A DNA stretch of 64,000 nucleotides. It comes from Chitinophaga filiformis. Its GTDB lineage: Bacteria; Bacteroidota; Bacteroidia; Chitinophagales; Chitinophagaceae. The DNA lies in the NCBI RefSeq assembly GCF_021646545.1, contig NZ_JAKIRP010000001.1, positions 310,001 to 374,000 on the forward strand, in the 5' to 3' direction. Made by a program: the position numbers and the translations under genes. The notes under the pieces were generated by a model. That model searched no databases. It was given only the letters and a program-made list of their open reading frames with translations, and was not told the DNA's origin. Of this stretch, positions 9,407-18,535 are shown piece by piece; positions within the stretch are counted from its first letter, which is position 1; each line of letters begins with the position of its first letter.

Positions 9407-10753
9407 TTAAAGTTTAAGCGGTTTACGGCGACCTTCAATCAATGGGTATTTCTTGTTGATCCTATCCAGCACTACATACACAGAGTCCTGTTTTTCATTG
9501 ATGCCCGAAAGAATAATACGGCTGCTGTCGGGCCTTGTATAATGCAGCACCAGTTTTTCCTGCTGATGATATCTGTTTTTATTCTGCAGGAACAATACCT
9601 GGCGGGATGCGTCAATACCGTAACTGTAGTAATGCCTGCTCACAGCGCCTGCGAGTTCATAATTCCTCTCCGGATCTTTGCTGTAGATCTCCTCTGTATT
9701 GGCCAGATCAGGATGTACATACCGGTTGGAACGGATGCTGAGTGTAGCCCATTGTTCAAACACGACATCTTTCCAGCGCACGGTATCTGTCAGTGAATAA
9801 GGCAGCTCCTGGTTATTGATACGGAACTCCGTTACATTGTAAATACCCGCTGCGTCAGCCAGTCCCGGCGTTTCAGGATACTGGTAGCCGTTATGTTTAT
9901 AGCTGGCGTACGTTTTATATCCGTACAGCCCTACGAAGAAAAAGATGAACAGGGTTTTCAACACGATCTTTGCACTACGGTGCCATGGTTTGGCAAAATA
10001 AGGCCATACAGTATCAGGAGCAGTAGGCTGCTCCAATGTGAGCAGCGTAACAATACGCACAGTATCATATGCCAGTAAGAACAGCGCCAGTATTACCAGG
10101 TAAAAACTGTATACATATTCGCCTCCCTCATAAGCGAGATTAGACATGAACACATTGCCGGTAAAAGTAATGATGACGCCAGCGCCGATAGTAGCCGTTC
10201 TTCTGCTGAACAGTAAAAGCCCTGCGATCGTTTCTACCAGTCCCAGGAAGGTTTCCATAGAAGGTACGACACCTGTGCTCATCGCAAAGATCTTCCAGGC
10301 CGACAGATCGCCGTACTGCGTGTTCAACTGACTGATGGAAGGATACGGCAATTGCTGCGGGAACAGCTTTAGCAGTCCATAGGCTATAACGCCTATCGCC
10401 AGCCGGTAGCGGACGATGACACGCAACCAGTAATACAGCTGGTTATACTCCTGCCGCTGTTGATCGAGATAAGTCCAGACCAGTGCACCTGTCAGCGCAA
10501 TGAATGCAATAATCCCCCAGTCTGCAAAGCCACCGAAAGGACTATCAGATGGTAAGATCTTAGGGGTATACCTGGCGAGATAAAAAATATCTCCGAAGCC
10601 CAGCTCTCCCCAGTGAATGTGGAATAAGGTACTGAAATACTTCGGGTCCAGCGGAATACACTGGATCACGAAATAGATGAAAAAGAAGCGGAACAGGATC
10701 TTCCAGGATGCTTTCCATGTCTGCGGTGGTAATAGGTTTGCCGGATGTGTCAT
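9407..10753 (-). CDS. DoxX-like integral membrane protein (tandem paralogue)
   Basis: 448 aa from the ATG at 10753. The longer frame to 10819 would overlap the SusD gene. The layout matches the next gene: multiple membrane helices, a shared core (YYWLRVIVRYR, KLFPQQLPYPSIS, NLAYEGG, LLAYD), then a soluble domain starting IYNVTEFRINNQ and ending with a beta-rich segment (SVYVVLDRINKKYPL). The two proteins clearly arose by tandem duplication and may form a heterodimer. The role is probably electron transfer or membrane redox chemistry associated with the SoxCD-like pair upstream, but no cofactor motif is visible. It lies 37 bp after the SusD gene. Confidence 0.8.
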   Translation of the reverse strand: MTHPANLLPPQTWKASWKILFRFFFIYFVIQCIPLDPKYFSTLFHIHWGELGFGDIFYLARYTPKILPSDSPFGGFADWGIIAFIALTGALVWTYLDQQRQEYNQLYYWLRVIVRYRLAIGVIAYGLLKLFPQQLPYPSISQLNTQYGDLSAWKIFAMSTGVVPSMETFLGLVETIAGLLLFSRRTATIGAGVIITFTGNVFMSNLAYEGGEYVYSFYLVILALFLLAYDTVRIVTLLTLEQPTAPDTVWPYFAKPWHRSAKIVLKTLFIFFFVGLYGYKTYASYKHNGYQYPETPGLADAAGIYNVTEFRINNQELPYSLTDTVRWKDVVFEQWATLSIRSNRYVHPDLANTEEIYSKDPERNYELAGAVSRHYYSYGIDASRQVLFLQNKNRYHQQEKLVLHYTRPDSSRIILSGINEKQDSVYVVLDRINKKYPLIEGRRKPLKL

Positions 10754-10790
10754 ACCTGCAATGTTTATGTGATGAAATATCGGATAGCGG

Positions 10791-12122
10791 TCAATAACCG
10801 GGATTAGGCTCCAAAGCACCGTCAGCGCTCAGCTCTATGGCAGGGATAGGCATCACGTACCTGCGCTCGTCTGTTACGCCCAACACTGTGGCTGCACGGC
10901 TGGTCCTTATCAGATCGTACCAGCGGTGTGGTTCAAAAGCAAATTCCAACCTTCTCTCATTCTCTATAGCCAGCAGGATATCTGCCTGTGAAGTGGCCGT
11001 GCTGGCCGTCAATCCCGCTCTGTCACGAACAGCATCCAGATCGGCTAGTGCGCCTTCCAGCTTCCCCAGTTGCGCCCTGGCCTCTGCGCGGATAAGATAT
11101 TGTTCTGCAACGCGCAGCACATAAGCAGGATCGGTAGCCGGACTGCGGTAATAGAAGTTCCCATACCATAACCCCTGGTTGGTAATGGCCACCGCGGCAT
11201 TACGGTTACCGCCAATAGCCGGATCATTAACCAGTGCAATAAAAACATCATTGGGCGCCCATTGCCGCGTACCGCCATTAGCAGGCGGCTGCCAGTAGCC
11301 GCGGTGTGCATTCACATTGTTGGCACTGTAGGATATTTCGAAGATCGATTCGTCTGTTGCCACCACATTATTAGCAAAGAAGGCGCTATATGGCTTTATA
11401 AGGCGATATTCGGCGTCTTCTATCAGTTTTGACGCATAGGCCTCGGCTTGCTCCCAATTCTGCCTATAGAGGTAAAAACGGGCCATTAATGCCCATACTG
11501 TTTTCCGGGTGGCACGGTAGCGGTTAGTTGTCTCCGGCAACAGCGGTTCTGCGGTCTGCAAATCGCTCAATACCTGGGCATATGTCTGCTCCAGTGTGCT
11601 TCTTTTAAGCCCCCTGGTGTCGTTGATGTTCGTAGTGGCTTTCAGCACCAGCTGTACACCGCCCCAGGTACGGGCCAGATCGAAATAAGCCAGCGCACGT
11701 ATGAAATAAGCCTCGCCTGTCAAAGCATTCTTTTCATCCTGTGTAAAAGTAGCCTCTGTCACAGCGGGTACTTTATCAATCACCTGGTTCGCCCTGTTGA
11801 TGGTAGAATATATGCCCGCCCACACCGTGGCTACATTGGCGTTATCGGCTTTTACGCTATGCGAGATGAACTGCTGGATCACCGACTGCGAACCCGTCCA
11901 CTGTATGTTATCGCCGGATAAATAACCAATGGTCTGGAAGAGGGAGCCGTAATAAGCGTCATCTCCCAGCTCACGGTACATGCCTCTTACCGCCGTTTGT
12001 GCGGAAGCTTCATCAACAATCGTCGCATCATCCGAAACGGAATCGCGGGGCTCTACATCCAGGAAGTCTTTGCAGGAGGAGAGCAGTAGTACAAGTGGTA
12101 ATATGCGGATAAGTAATTTCAT
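10791..12122 (-). CDS. SusD/RagB-family outer membrane lipoprotein
   Basis: 443 aa with lipobox LLSSC (residue 17 is the lipidated Cys) followed by KDFLDVEPRDSV, a typical SusD N terminus. TPR-like helices and the C-terminal motif (AEQYLIRAEARAQLG, then ERRLEFAFEPHRWYDLIR) are those of SusD/RagB. It should cap the SusC barrel encoded 22 bp upstream and bind the incoming nutrient at the cell surface. The neighbours are redox enzymes and not glycoside hydrolases, so the ligand may be a sulfur compound or other non-glycan solute. Confidence 0.93.
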   Translation of the reverse strand: MKLLIRILPLVLLLSSCKDFLDVEPRDSVSDDATIVDEASAQTAVRGMYRELGDDAYYGSLFQTIGYLSGDNIQWTGSQSVIQQFISHSVKADNANVATVWAGIYSTINRANQVIDKVPAVTEATFTQDEKNALTGEAYFIRALAYFDLARTWGGVQLVLKATTNINDTRGLKRSTLEQTYAQVLSDLQTAEPLLPETTNRYRATRKTVWALMARFYLYRQNWEQAEAYASKLIEDAEYRLIKPYSAFFANNVVATDESIFEISYSANNVNAHRGYWQPPANGGTRQWAPNDVFIALVNDPAIGGNRNAAVAITNQGLWYGNFYYRSPATDPAYVLRVAEQYLIRAEARAQLGKLEGALADLDAVRDRAGLTASTATSQADILLAIENERRLEFAFEPHRWYDLIRTSRAATVLGVTDERRYVMPIPAIELSADGALEPNPGY

Positions 12123-12144
12123 GATCTTCTTCTTTAAAGGTTTC

Positions 12145-15100
12145 CTACAATGTCACATTCAAACCAAACTGCAGCGTGCGGGACTGCGGCGGCGTACCCA
12201 GGTCGATGCCCTGTACCGTCTGTGCAGCTGTCACGTTTGCTTCCGGATCAGGCCCTGTATATTTCGTGAGCAGCCACAGATTATTTCCGGCAGCATAAAC
12301 GCGTAGCCCATCTATATGCCAGCGGCTGGTCAGTGACTTAGGCAATGTGTAACCAATGGTCAGCGCCTGTAAGCGCAGGAAGGAACCATTCTCAATAAAA
12401 CGGCTGTTCTGTTCCAGAGTATAGTTGTTGCCTACCTTCGTCAGGCGTGGCACGTCTGTGATATCTCCTTCCTTCTGCCAGCGTTTCAGCTGGCTGGCAA
12501 ACAGTACCCTGTTCGCATCGCGGGTACCACCACCTTCTCCGAAGAAGCGGTTCAGGTTTAACACCTTGTTTCCATACTGGAAGTTGAACTGCACAGCGGC
12601 ATCAAACGATTTCCAGGAAAAGCTGTTACTGATACCACCAAAGAATTTGGGCAATGCATTCCCTACGATCTGTCTGTCGGCCACAGTAATACTGCCATCT
12701 CCGTTCACATCCTGGAACACCGCATTACCGGTTTTAGGATCTACATACAGTTGTTTGTACATCCAGAACGAATACATGGAATATCCCTGCTGCATCCTGA
12801 TCCAGTCGCGATTGTACTGCGTGATCGGTACCGGCAGTTTTTCCACCTTGTTCACATTGCCGGAAATGGTAAAGGAGGTGTTCCAGGCGAAATCGCCACG
12901 TTTGATATTCTCAGAGCGGATAGCTACCTCATATCCCTTGTTGCTGATCTCACCGGCATTGGAGTAATAGGTGGTATAGCCAGTATTGGAAGGAACGGGC
13001 AGTTGCAACAGTACATCTGTTGTTTTCTTTGAATAGACATTCACTTCGAGTGATACACGTCCATTCAGGAAACCGGCATCAAGCCCGAGGTTGGCCTGTG
13101 TTGTCTTCTCCCAGCGCAAGTCAGGATTGGCAAGCTGTAATGGTGCGGTGGCTGCTTTATCGCCTCCGCTTTCTGTATCGGGATAACCACCGGTGCCTGT
13201 CCATAAACCGCGGGCTGCATAATCATTAATACCACTCTGGTTACCGGTCACACCATAGCTGGCGCGCAATTTCAGATCGCTGAGGAACTGTACGTCCTTC
13301 AGGAACTGCTCTTCTTTCAGCCGCCATGCGGCGCCAACGGCAGGGAAATATCCCCAGCGGTGATTACTACCGAAACGGGATGAGCCATCAGCACGAACGC
13401 TCAGTTCCAGGTAGTACTTACTATTGTAGTTGTAATCGACACGGGAAAAGAAAGAGGCCAGTGTTGCCTGTGTCCAGGTTTGTCCGGCGGTACGGGTGGA
13501 AGCGGAGGAAATATCTTTATAGGCATTATTCGGAAAACCTGTTCCCTGGGCAAAAGTCCTTCCTAAGGTATTCTGCTGGATAGTATTCCCCACTACTACG
13601 CCAAATGTATGCCCCCGGCCCAGCTTCTTACGATAAGATAATGTCTGCTCATTGATCCAGGTGCTGTTCTGCGTGATGGAAGATGTAGCCAGACCATTGG
13701 TAGGTGCAGCGCCCAGCTGTGTCTTATCATTCCAGTATTCCGATTCATCATAGTTGTTATAATCCACACTCCAGCTGGTGCGGAACTTCAGGTCCGGCAG
13801 TATTTCAGCCTCTGCGTAGACATTGCCGATATATCTTAAACTGATAGTATGAACATCATAGTTATTCAGCAACACCTGCAGGTTGTCAAACCCGGCCCAG
13901 CGGGCAGGCGTACCGTCGGGATTCGTTTCCGGCAGATAGGTAGGTGTATGTAATGCAGACTGCAACAGACCGCCCTGCGGCCCGTCACCTGCGCGTGCCT
14001 GGTTCCTGTAGGAACGGGTTATACCATTGCTTACACCAATCTGTACCCTGTCGTTGATCTTATGATCTACATTTAGTTTCAGACTGGCTCTTTCAAAGAA
14101 TACAGGCCGGATATTGGCTTCCTGCTTTGTATAACCGGCGCCTATGTAGAACTTAGTCTTTTCTGAACCACCGTTCAGCGAAAGATCATAATTAGCCAGC
14201 TGGCCGGTGCGGAAAAGCTCATCCAGCCTGTCGTACGTCTTCTGTTCTTCGGGCAGTCCGCGTCCGCCTTCTGCAACCGGCCGGAACGGACGGTTCGCAA
14301 ATGTCTGGTTCAGCGCAGGGTTGTCGATACCTGTATTGATCCAGTATTCATTGATCAGTGTAGCATGCTCAGGACCGGTTGTTAAGTCCCACAATTTCGG
14401 GGCTTTCGCAAAACCATGTGAGACATTCACATTGACCTTTGTACGCGATCCATAATTACCCCGTTTGGTGGTAACGATCACCACACCATTCGCGCCACGT
14501 GAACCATAGATGGCAGTGGCGCTGGCGTCTTTCAATACTTCGATACTGGCAATATCCGCCGGATTGATATCTGCGATTGGAGAGGTTGCACGGCCACCGG
14601 TACTCACCGTCTGCAGGCTCGTATTATTCACAAACACACCGTCTACTACATATAATGGATCATTGCCTGCATTAATGGAAGTAGTACCACGCACGCGCAC
14701 AAAAACACCATCTCCCGGCACACCGGTGTTGGAGTTGATCTGCAGGCCTGCTGCCTTTCCCTGCAGCTGGGCGTCGAAGCCAGCCACAGGTATATTCTTT
14801 GTTTCGGCAGCGTTGATGGTTGACACAGCGCTGGTCAGATTACGGCGTTCCTGTGTACCATAACCTACCACTACTACTTCGCTGAGTTTCTTATCGTCTG
14901 TTTCCAGTTGTATATGGAGAGGAATGTTGGCGCCTACCTTTATTTCCTGTGGTTTATAACCGAGATAGGTAAACACAAGTACAGCATCTGCCGGTACATT
15001 CAATTCAAAAGATCCATCTATACGTGTCAGGGCGCCCCTTTTCGATCCTTTTACAATTACACTTACACCCGGCAACTGCTGACCGTTGATATCTGTCACC

Positions 15101-15276
15101 TTTCCTTTTACGGGAACATCTGCCGGAAGGTTATTGGCCATAGCATGTTTGCTGGCAGCAGGCAGCGCCGCCCCCCATATCTGCGGGCTTCCCAGTACGG
15201 CGGGAATAAGCAGGACACCCGCATTCCGGGCAAGTCTGCGTATCGCGGGAACATGCCCATAATCGAAGATTGACAT
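12145..15276 (-). CDS. SusC/RagA-family TonB-linked outer membrane transporter
   Basis: 1043 aa. After an N-terminal export signal come a carboxypeptidase-D-like regulatory domain (about 54-130, VKGKVTDINGQQLPGVSV), the SusC signature SEVVVVGYGTQERRNLT (about 132-148), a plug domain with DPLYVVDGVF and YGSRGANGVVIVTTKRG, and a 22-strand-type barrel ending in aromatic/hydrophobic residues (LQFGLNVTL). There is no STN domain, so it is not wired to an anti-sigma factor, unlike the SusC at 33522. It sits between soxC-like (30 bp) and susD-like (22 bp) genes. Confidence 0.95.
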   Translation of the reverse strand: MSIFDYGHVPAIRRLARNAGVLLIPAVLGSPQIWGAALPAASKHAMANNLPADVPVKGKVTDINGQQLPGVSVIVKGSKRGALTRIDGSFELNVPADAVLVFTYLGYKPQEIKVGANIPLHIQLETDDKKLSEVVVVGYGTQERRNLTSAVSTINAAETKNIPVAGFDAQLQGKAAGLQINSNTGVPGDGVFVRVRGTTSINAGNDPLYVVDGVFVNNTSLQTVSTGGRATSPIADINPADIASIEVLKDASATAIYGSRGANGVVIVTTKRGNYGSRTKVNVNVSHGFAKAPKLWDLTTGPEHATLINEYWINTGIDNPALNQTFANRPFRPVAEGGRGLPEEQKTYDRLDELFRTGQLANYDLSLNGGSEKTKFYIGAGYTKQEANIRPVFFERASLKLNVDHKINDRVQIGVSNGITRSYRNQARAGDGPQGGLLQSALHTPTYLPETNPDGTPARWAGFDNLQVLLNNYDVHTISLRYIGNVYAEAEILPDLKFRTSWSVDYNNYDESEYWNDKTQLGAAPTNGLATSSITQNSTWINEQTLSYRKKLGRGHTFGVVVGNTIQQNTLGRTFAQGTGFPNNAYKDISSASTRTAGQTWTQATLASFFSRVDYNYNSKYYLELSVRADGSSRFGSNHRWGYFPAVGAAWRLKEEQFLKDVQFLSDLKLRASYGVTGNQSGINDYAARGLWTGTGGYPDTESGGDKAATAPLQLANPDLRWEKTTQANLGLDAGFLNGRVSLEVNVYSKKTTDVLLQLPVPSNTGYTTYYSNAGEISNKGYEVAIRSENIKRGDFAWNTSFTISGNVNKVEKLPVPITQYNRDWIRMQQGYSMYSFWMYKQLYVDPKTGNAVFQDVNGDGSITVADRQIVGNALPKFFGGISNSFSWKSFDAAVQFNFQYGNKVLNLNRFFGEGGGTRDANRVLFASQLKRWQKEGDITDVPRLTKVGNNYTLEQNSRFIENGSFLRLQALTIGYTLPKSLTSRWHIDGLRVYAAGNNLWLLTKYTGPDPEANVTAAQTVQGIDLGTPPQSRTLQFGLNVTL

Positions 15277-15306
15277 ATAGTTGATTGTTTTTTTATGCTG
15301 ATTATG

Positions 15307-16524
15307 CTATTTCCATTTCTCCGGACTATACACCACCTGACCGTCCCGTTTGATAAGCCATGCTGTAACAGGATTGAGATGATATCCTGTACCGATGCCG
15401 CGCGCAGCGATCAATTCGTGCAACGACGGCTGCACATAACCTGTTTCGTCAATAGCGCGGCTCATAATAGCGGTAGTATCGCCGTTCCATTGCCATAAGT
15501 ATCTGAAGTAAGTGTGTGCCTTGTCTAATACAGGCTCCTGCAGACGTGCGGCATTCCAGGTTTTTCCGGCATCTGTGCTTATCTCTACCTGGCGGATCTT
15601 CCCCCGTCCGCTCCAGGCAAGGCCCCTTATTTCCACCCATCCCTTCTGCAGTTGTGCGGGATAAGCCGGATAAGTGATAATAGAGCGGGCGTCCATTGTA
15701 AAACTGAACTGCCGGATTTTACCATCCTTTACAGGTTCTGTGTATTTGGAAGTTTCTTCTCTCGTCATAAAAGGGCCATCTGACAACTCAATACGGCGTA
15801 TCCATTTCACACTGGTGTTGCCTTCCCACCCCGGTAACAGCAATCTTGCAGGGTAACCTTGCTGGGGGCGAATTGCCTCCCCATTTTGTGCATAAACTAT
15901 CATAGCATCTTCCCAGCCTTTACTGACGGGAATGCTGCGTGTCATTACGGCTGCGTCGGAACCCTCGGCAAGAAACCAGGTCACTTTCGGATTAACTCCT
16001 ACCTCCCTGAACAGGGTGGACAACATCACGCCGGTCCATTCACTCTGACTGGTTAGTCCGCAGATGTCCTGTGGTGTAATATTTTCTTTATCCGGTTTCC
16101 TGAAGTTGCCGGAGCACTCTATAAAGCAGATCCTCGATACAGAAGGAAACCGCTTCAGATCAGCGAGTGAAAACACCATTGGCCTGTCTACCATACCATG
16201 TATCATCAACTCATAGCTGTTGGGATCAATAGCAGGCACACCTGCATGATGCCGTTCAAAATGCAGGTCTGAAGGCGTGATCATGCCGTAGAGATCCTGT
16301 AATGGCGTCTGCGAAGAAGTGAGGGAAGGCTTTCGCTCCGGATGTTCAAACGGAGATCTTGTACCCAGTACACCAGGCAGCGGTCCCACCTGTTTGGTAG
16401 GATCAAAAGCCGCTTCGGGAATACCTGTCTGGACCATTTTGCCAAAGGACGACTTTACCAATGCCACAGCAGCTGTGGCAGCACCTCCCAGCAAAAGGTG
16501 ACGACGCGTCATCTTTTGACTCAT
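15307..16524 (-). CDS. soxC: SoxC-like sulfite dehydrogenase, molybdopterin subunit
   Basis: 405 aa, the usual length for SoxC/sulfite-oxidase-family proteins. The N terminus carries a Tat signal (MTRRHLLLGGAATAAVAL), so it is exported folded with its cofactor. The Mo-binding cysteine is visible in FIECSGNF (Cys137), followed by a SoxC-like segment (DICGLTSQSEWTGVML), and a C-terminal Mo-co dimerisation domain (ISTDAGKTWNAARL, YRWQW-like YLWQWNGD). Family role: oxidation of sulfite, or of sulfur bound to a carrier, in the periplasm with electrons passed to a c-type cytochrome. The cytochrome partner is encoded 43 bp upstream. No soxXYZAB genes are in the window, so it may act as a free-standing sulfite dehydrogenase of the SorAB/SoxCD type. 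Confidence 0.88.
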   Translation of the reverse strand: MSQKMTRRHLLLGGAATAAVALVKSSFGKMVQTGIPEAAFDPTKQVGPLPGVLGTRSPFEHPERKPSLTSSQTPLQDLYGMITPSDLHFERHHAGVPAIDPNSYELMIHGMVDRPMVFSLADLKRFPSVSRICFIECSGNFRKPDKENITPQDICGLTSQSEWTGVMLSTLFREVGVNPKVTWFLAEGSDAAVMTRSIPVSKGWEDAMIVYAQNGEAIRPQQGYPARLLLPGWEGNTSVKWIRRIELSDGPFMTREETSKYTEPVKDGKIRQFSFTMDARSIITYPAYPAQLQKGWVEIRGLAWSGRGKIRQVEISTDAGKTWNAARLQEPVLDKAHTYFRYLWQWNGDTTAIMSRAIDETGYVQPSLHELIAARGIGTGYHLNPVTAWLIKRDGQVVYSPEKWK

Positions 16525-16567
16525 ATTAAGTTCTGTTTCGAATTACAGTTTTGTACGACACATATGG

Positions 16568-17143
16568 TTATTCATATGGCCCGTCCCCTCCTTTTCTGCT
16601 GTCTGTCACATAATATTTCCTGGCAGGCATGACAACACCAGGTAAGGTTTTCGCATTTATGACAGCATCTGCGCCGATCAGTTTGTTGGCATGTAACAGC
16701 CATGCTGTGACGCTGTAGACTTCGTTATCTGATAGTGATCCGGGCGCATTAAAAGGCATTGCACGACGCACATAATCGAAGATGGTGGTGGCATATGGCC
16801 AGTAGTTCCCAATGGCTTTCACGCGCTTGGGCGACTGATCAAAAGGCCGCGCGTCGGCAGTATCAGGTGCTACAAGTATGTTGTAGGGTCCTTCTACACC
16901 CGTAGCTCCATGACAGGACGCACATTTGGCAGCATAGATCAACGCACCATCCTGCACAGTACCACTCCCTGCAGGTAATCCTTTACCATCCGGATGGATG
17001 GCGATAGCCTTCGCGGCTATTTCTTTTTCCGTAGCTGGCCGGCCATAACCGAAATGTTCCGGCATAGCTGTATTACGGCGTTCACAGGCAATCACAAGGG
17101 TACCTGCAACGCAGGCCCAAAATGGCATTCGTAGCTTAAACAT
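16568..17143 (-). CDS. soxD: SoxD-like c-type cytochrome lipoprotein
   Basis: 191 aa. It has a short signal with a possible lipobox ending in Cys20 (LVIAC), one haem c site CASCH (Cys74, Cys77, His78) and a likely axial Met129 in RRAMPFNAPGSL. Segments FGYGRPATEKEI and YVRRAMPFNAPGSLSDNEVYSVTAWLL are characteristic of the SoxD/sulfite dehydrogenase cytochrome subunit. It would accept electrons from the SoxC-like enzyme and pass them to the respiratory chain. It is the first gene of the operon. A promoter box and an inverted-repeat operator lie 105-150 bp upstream. Confidence 0.88.
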   Translation of the reverse strand: MFKLRMPFWACVAGTLVIACERRNTAMPEHFGYGRPATEKEIAAKAIAIHPDGKGLPAGSGTVQDGALIYAAKCASCHGATGVEGPYNILVAPDTADARPFDQSPKRVKAIGNYWPYATTIFDYVRRAMPFNAPGSLSDNEVYSVTAWLLHANKLIGADAVINAKTLPGVVMPARKYYVTDSRKGGDGPYE

Positions 17144-17247
17144 CAGATAACTGAGACTTGGATCGTTGGTTGATTATAATGCGCAGAGTGTAACCGTTAC
17201 CGGTTACTTGCATTAGTCTCTTGGTGGGAGCACAATGATAATCGATG

Positions 17248-17255
17248 CAAATATA
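17248..17255 (-). promoter_or_regulatory. Bacteroidota -7 promoter box of the soxD operon
   Basis: On the minus strand the sequence reads TATATTTG, a match to TAnnTTTG. No TTTG is present at the expected -33 distance. The place where it should be (about 17275-17278) is occupied by the inverted repeat at 17273-17293. Confidence 0.6.
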
Positions 17256-17272
17256 GGCAGTTCATTTTTAAA

Positions 17273-17293
17273 AGTCTACTATTTGTGTAGACT
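17273..17293. promoter_or_regulatory. Operator AGTCTA-N9-TAGACT upstream of soxD operon
   Basis: Perfect inverted repeat; arms extend to 10 bp (17270-17279 with 17287-17296, AAAAGTCTAC). The same half-sites at the same 9-bp spacing occur at 29386-29406 before the other redox operon. The centre is about 31.5 bp upstream of the centre of the -7 box, replacing the -33 element, which suits a transcription factor that recruits RNA polymerase. Confidence 0.75.
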
Positions 17294-17349
17294 TTTATAT
17301 GAATGGTAATATTGAACCAATATAAGTGGGTATATGAAGAGAGCAATTA

Positions 17350-17601
17350 TTAATGTTCCATCATATCCAGTATGTCTGTCCAGATGATACGGGCTATCTG
17401 TTCACTTTCGATAGTTCTTACCCGTTCGTCGGGAGTAATCATACGGTCTTCCTGCCAGTCTATCTCTTCAGGCATAAAATCCCTTAGAATATTTCCGCTG
17501 GTGATAACTTCGTATGTTGTTTCCTGAGCAACATCGTCCACAGTGATCGCAAGCTGATACGATCTACCTTCGATATAAACTGTTATTGTACGCCTTTCCA
17601 T
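17350..17601 (-). CDS. Small acidic protein of unknown function
   Basis: About 83 aa from the ATG at 17601 (MERRTITVYIEG); an upstream ATG at 17610 would add three residues. The protein is acidic, has no signal peptide or membrane segment, and predicts as beta strands followed by a C-terminal helix. I do not recognise a family. It lies upstream of the soxD operon on the same strand, but the operator and promoter between them suggest it is separate. Codon use is normal for the window, so it is probably a real gene. Confidence 0.55.
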   Translation of the reverse strand: MERRTITVYIEGRSYQLAITVDDVAQETTYEVITSGNILRDFMPEEIDWQEDRMITPDERVRTIESEQIARIIWTDILDMMEH

Positions 17602-17610
17602 AACAAACAA

Positions 17611-18535
17611 TTAAAACAATCAATTAATAAGGGGTGTCACTATGGATCACTCCATAGCAGAATAAGTTAAAAAGAATCTGTTGATATATTTTACTGGCTG
17701 CTGATTGCCGGGGGTACCCTAAAGTTGTCACTGTCCGTTATATGACCTGCTATTGTTCCCTTTTCACTTTTCTTCATCACCTCTTGACCCCTGCTCGAAT
17801 ACGTCTTCATAATTCTCACATTTAAATGGGTTAGTAATAAGCTGACATACTAATTAGAACAAATTATCTGCCAGTATGTTTTTCTTAGGAAAATGTGGGA
17901 TAATTCTCCCCAACTCCTAAGATCAGCGGTTCGCTCCGGGGTAAAAGTGCGCGTTATGGAGGCATAAATGCGCTTCTCATCAGGCAAGAAATACGTTAAA
18001 ATGATTGAAAATCAGTACATTTACGACAAAAGACTCATCCTTATGGCTGGAATCAGGGGCAAGCCCGGCTATATTGACATATCAGGACTTGTTTCGATCT
18101 GCAAGTTCCAAAAACTGGATTATTTTCCATGTACAGGAAAAAGTAAGTAGACTAGCATCCTATACCGCCTGCAAGATTGTTCCTTTCAACTGACCAGCCG
18201 GTACCTGTCCGCTTTTATATAGCGGATATTATAGCTATCTTTCTTAGCATTCGAACTATTGGGTTAACAACCTACAAGCCGCACATTATGTACAGCCTGT
18301 AGTTTGTTCCATCTCTAAAGATGACTGAGTACTTATTTCGTGGTAGTTAGCACAAAGATCCCGCAGGACTTGTCTGTATTAAAAGATCCGGCAGTTGATC
18401 ATGTGATTGTTGAAATAATCTGCCGGCAACCGAAATTAACAAAGCATCTGTAGAAAAGTTGTAAATGGAAAGCAAACGAAGTGTAAACAATCTTAAACAG
18501 ATTGTGAATGAAAGTTAAATTTCCAATATTTAAAT
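17611..18535. other. 925-bp region without a convincing gene
   Basis: Only short frames of 60-62 codons with no family resemblance are present. A small inverted repeat CAATCT-N5-AGATTG lies at about 18488-18504, 32 bp before the histidine kinase start, and could be a regulatory site for the following two-component genes. Nothing else stands out. Confidence 0.5.

Noticed and set aside
17968-18193. Two overlapping 60-codon plus-strand frames
   Set aside because: Random-looking sequence and overlapping in different frames; no support.
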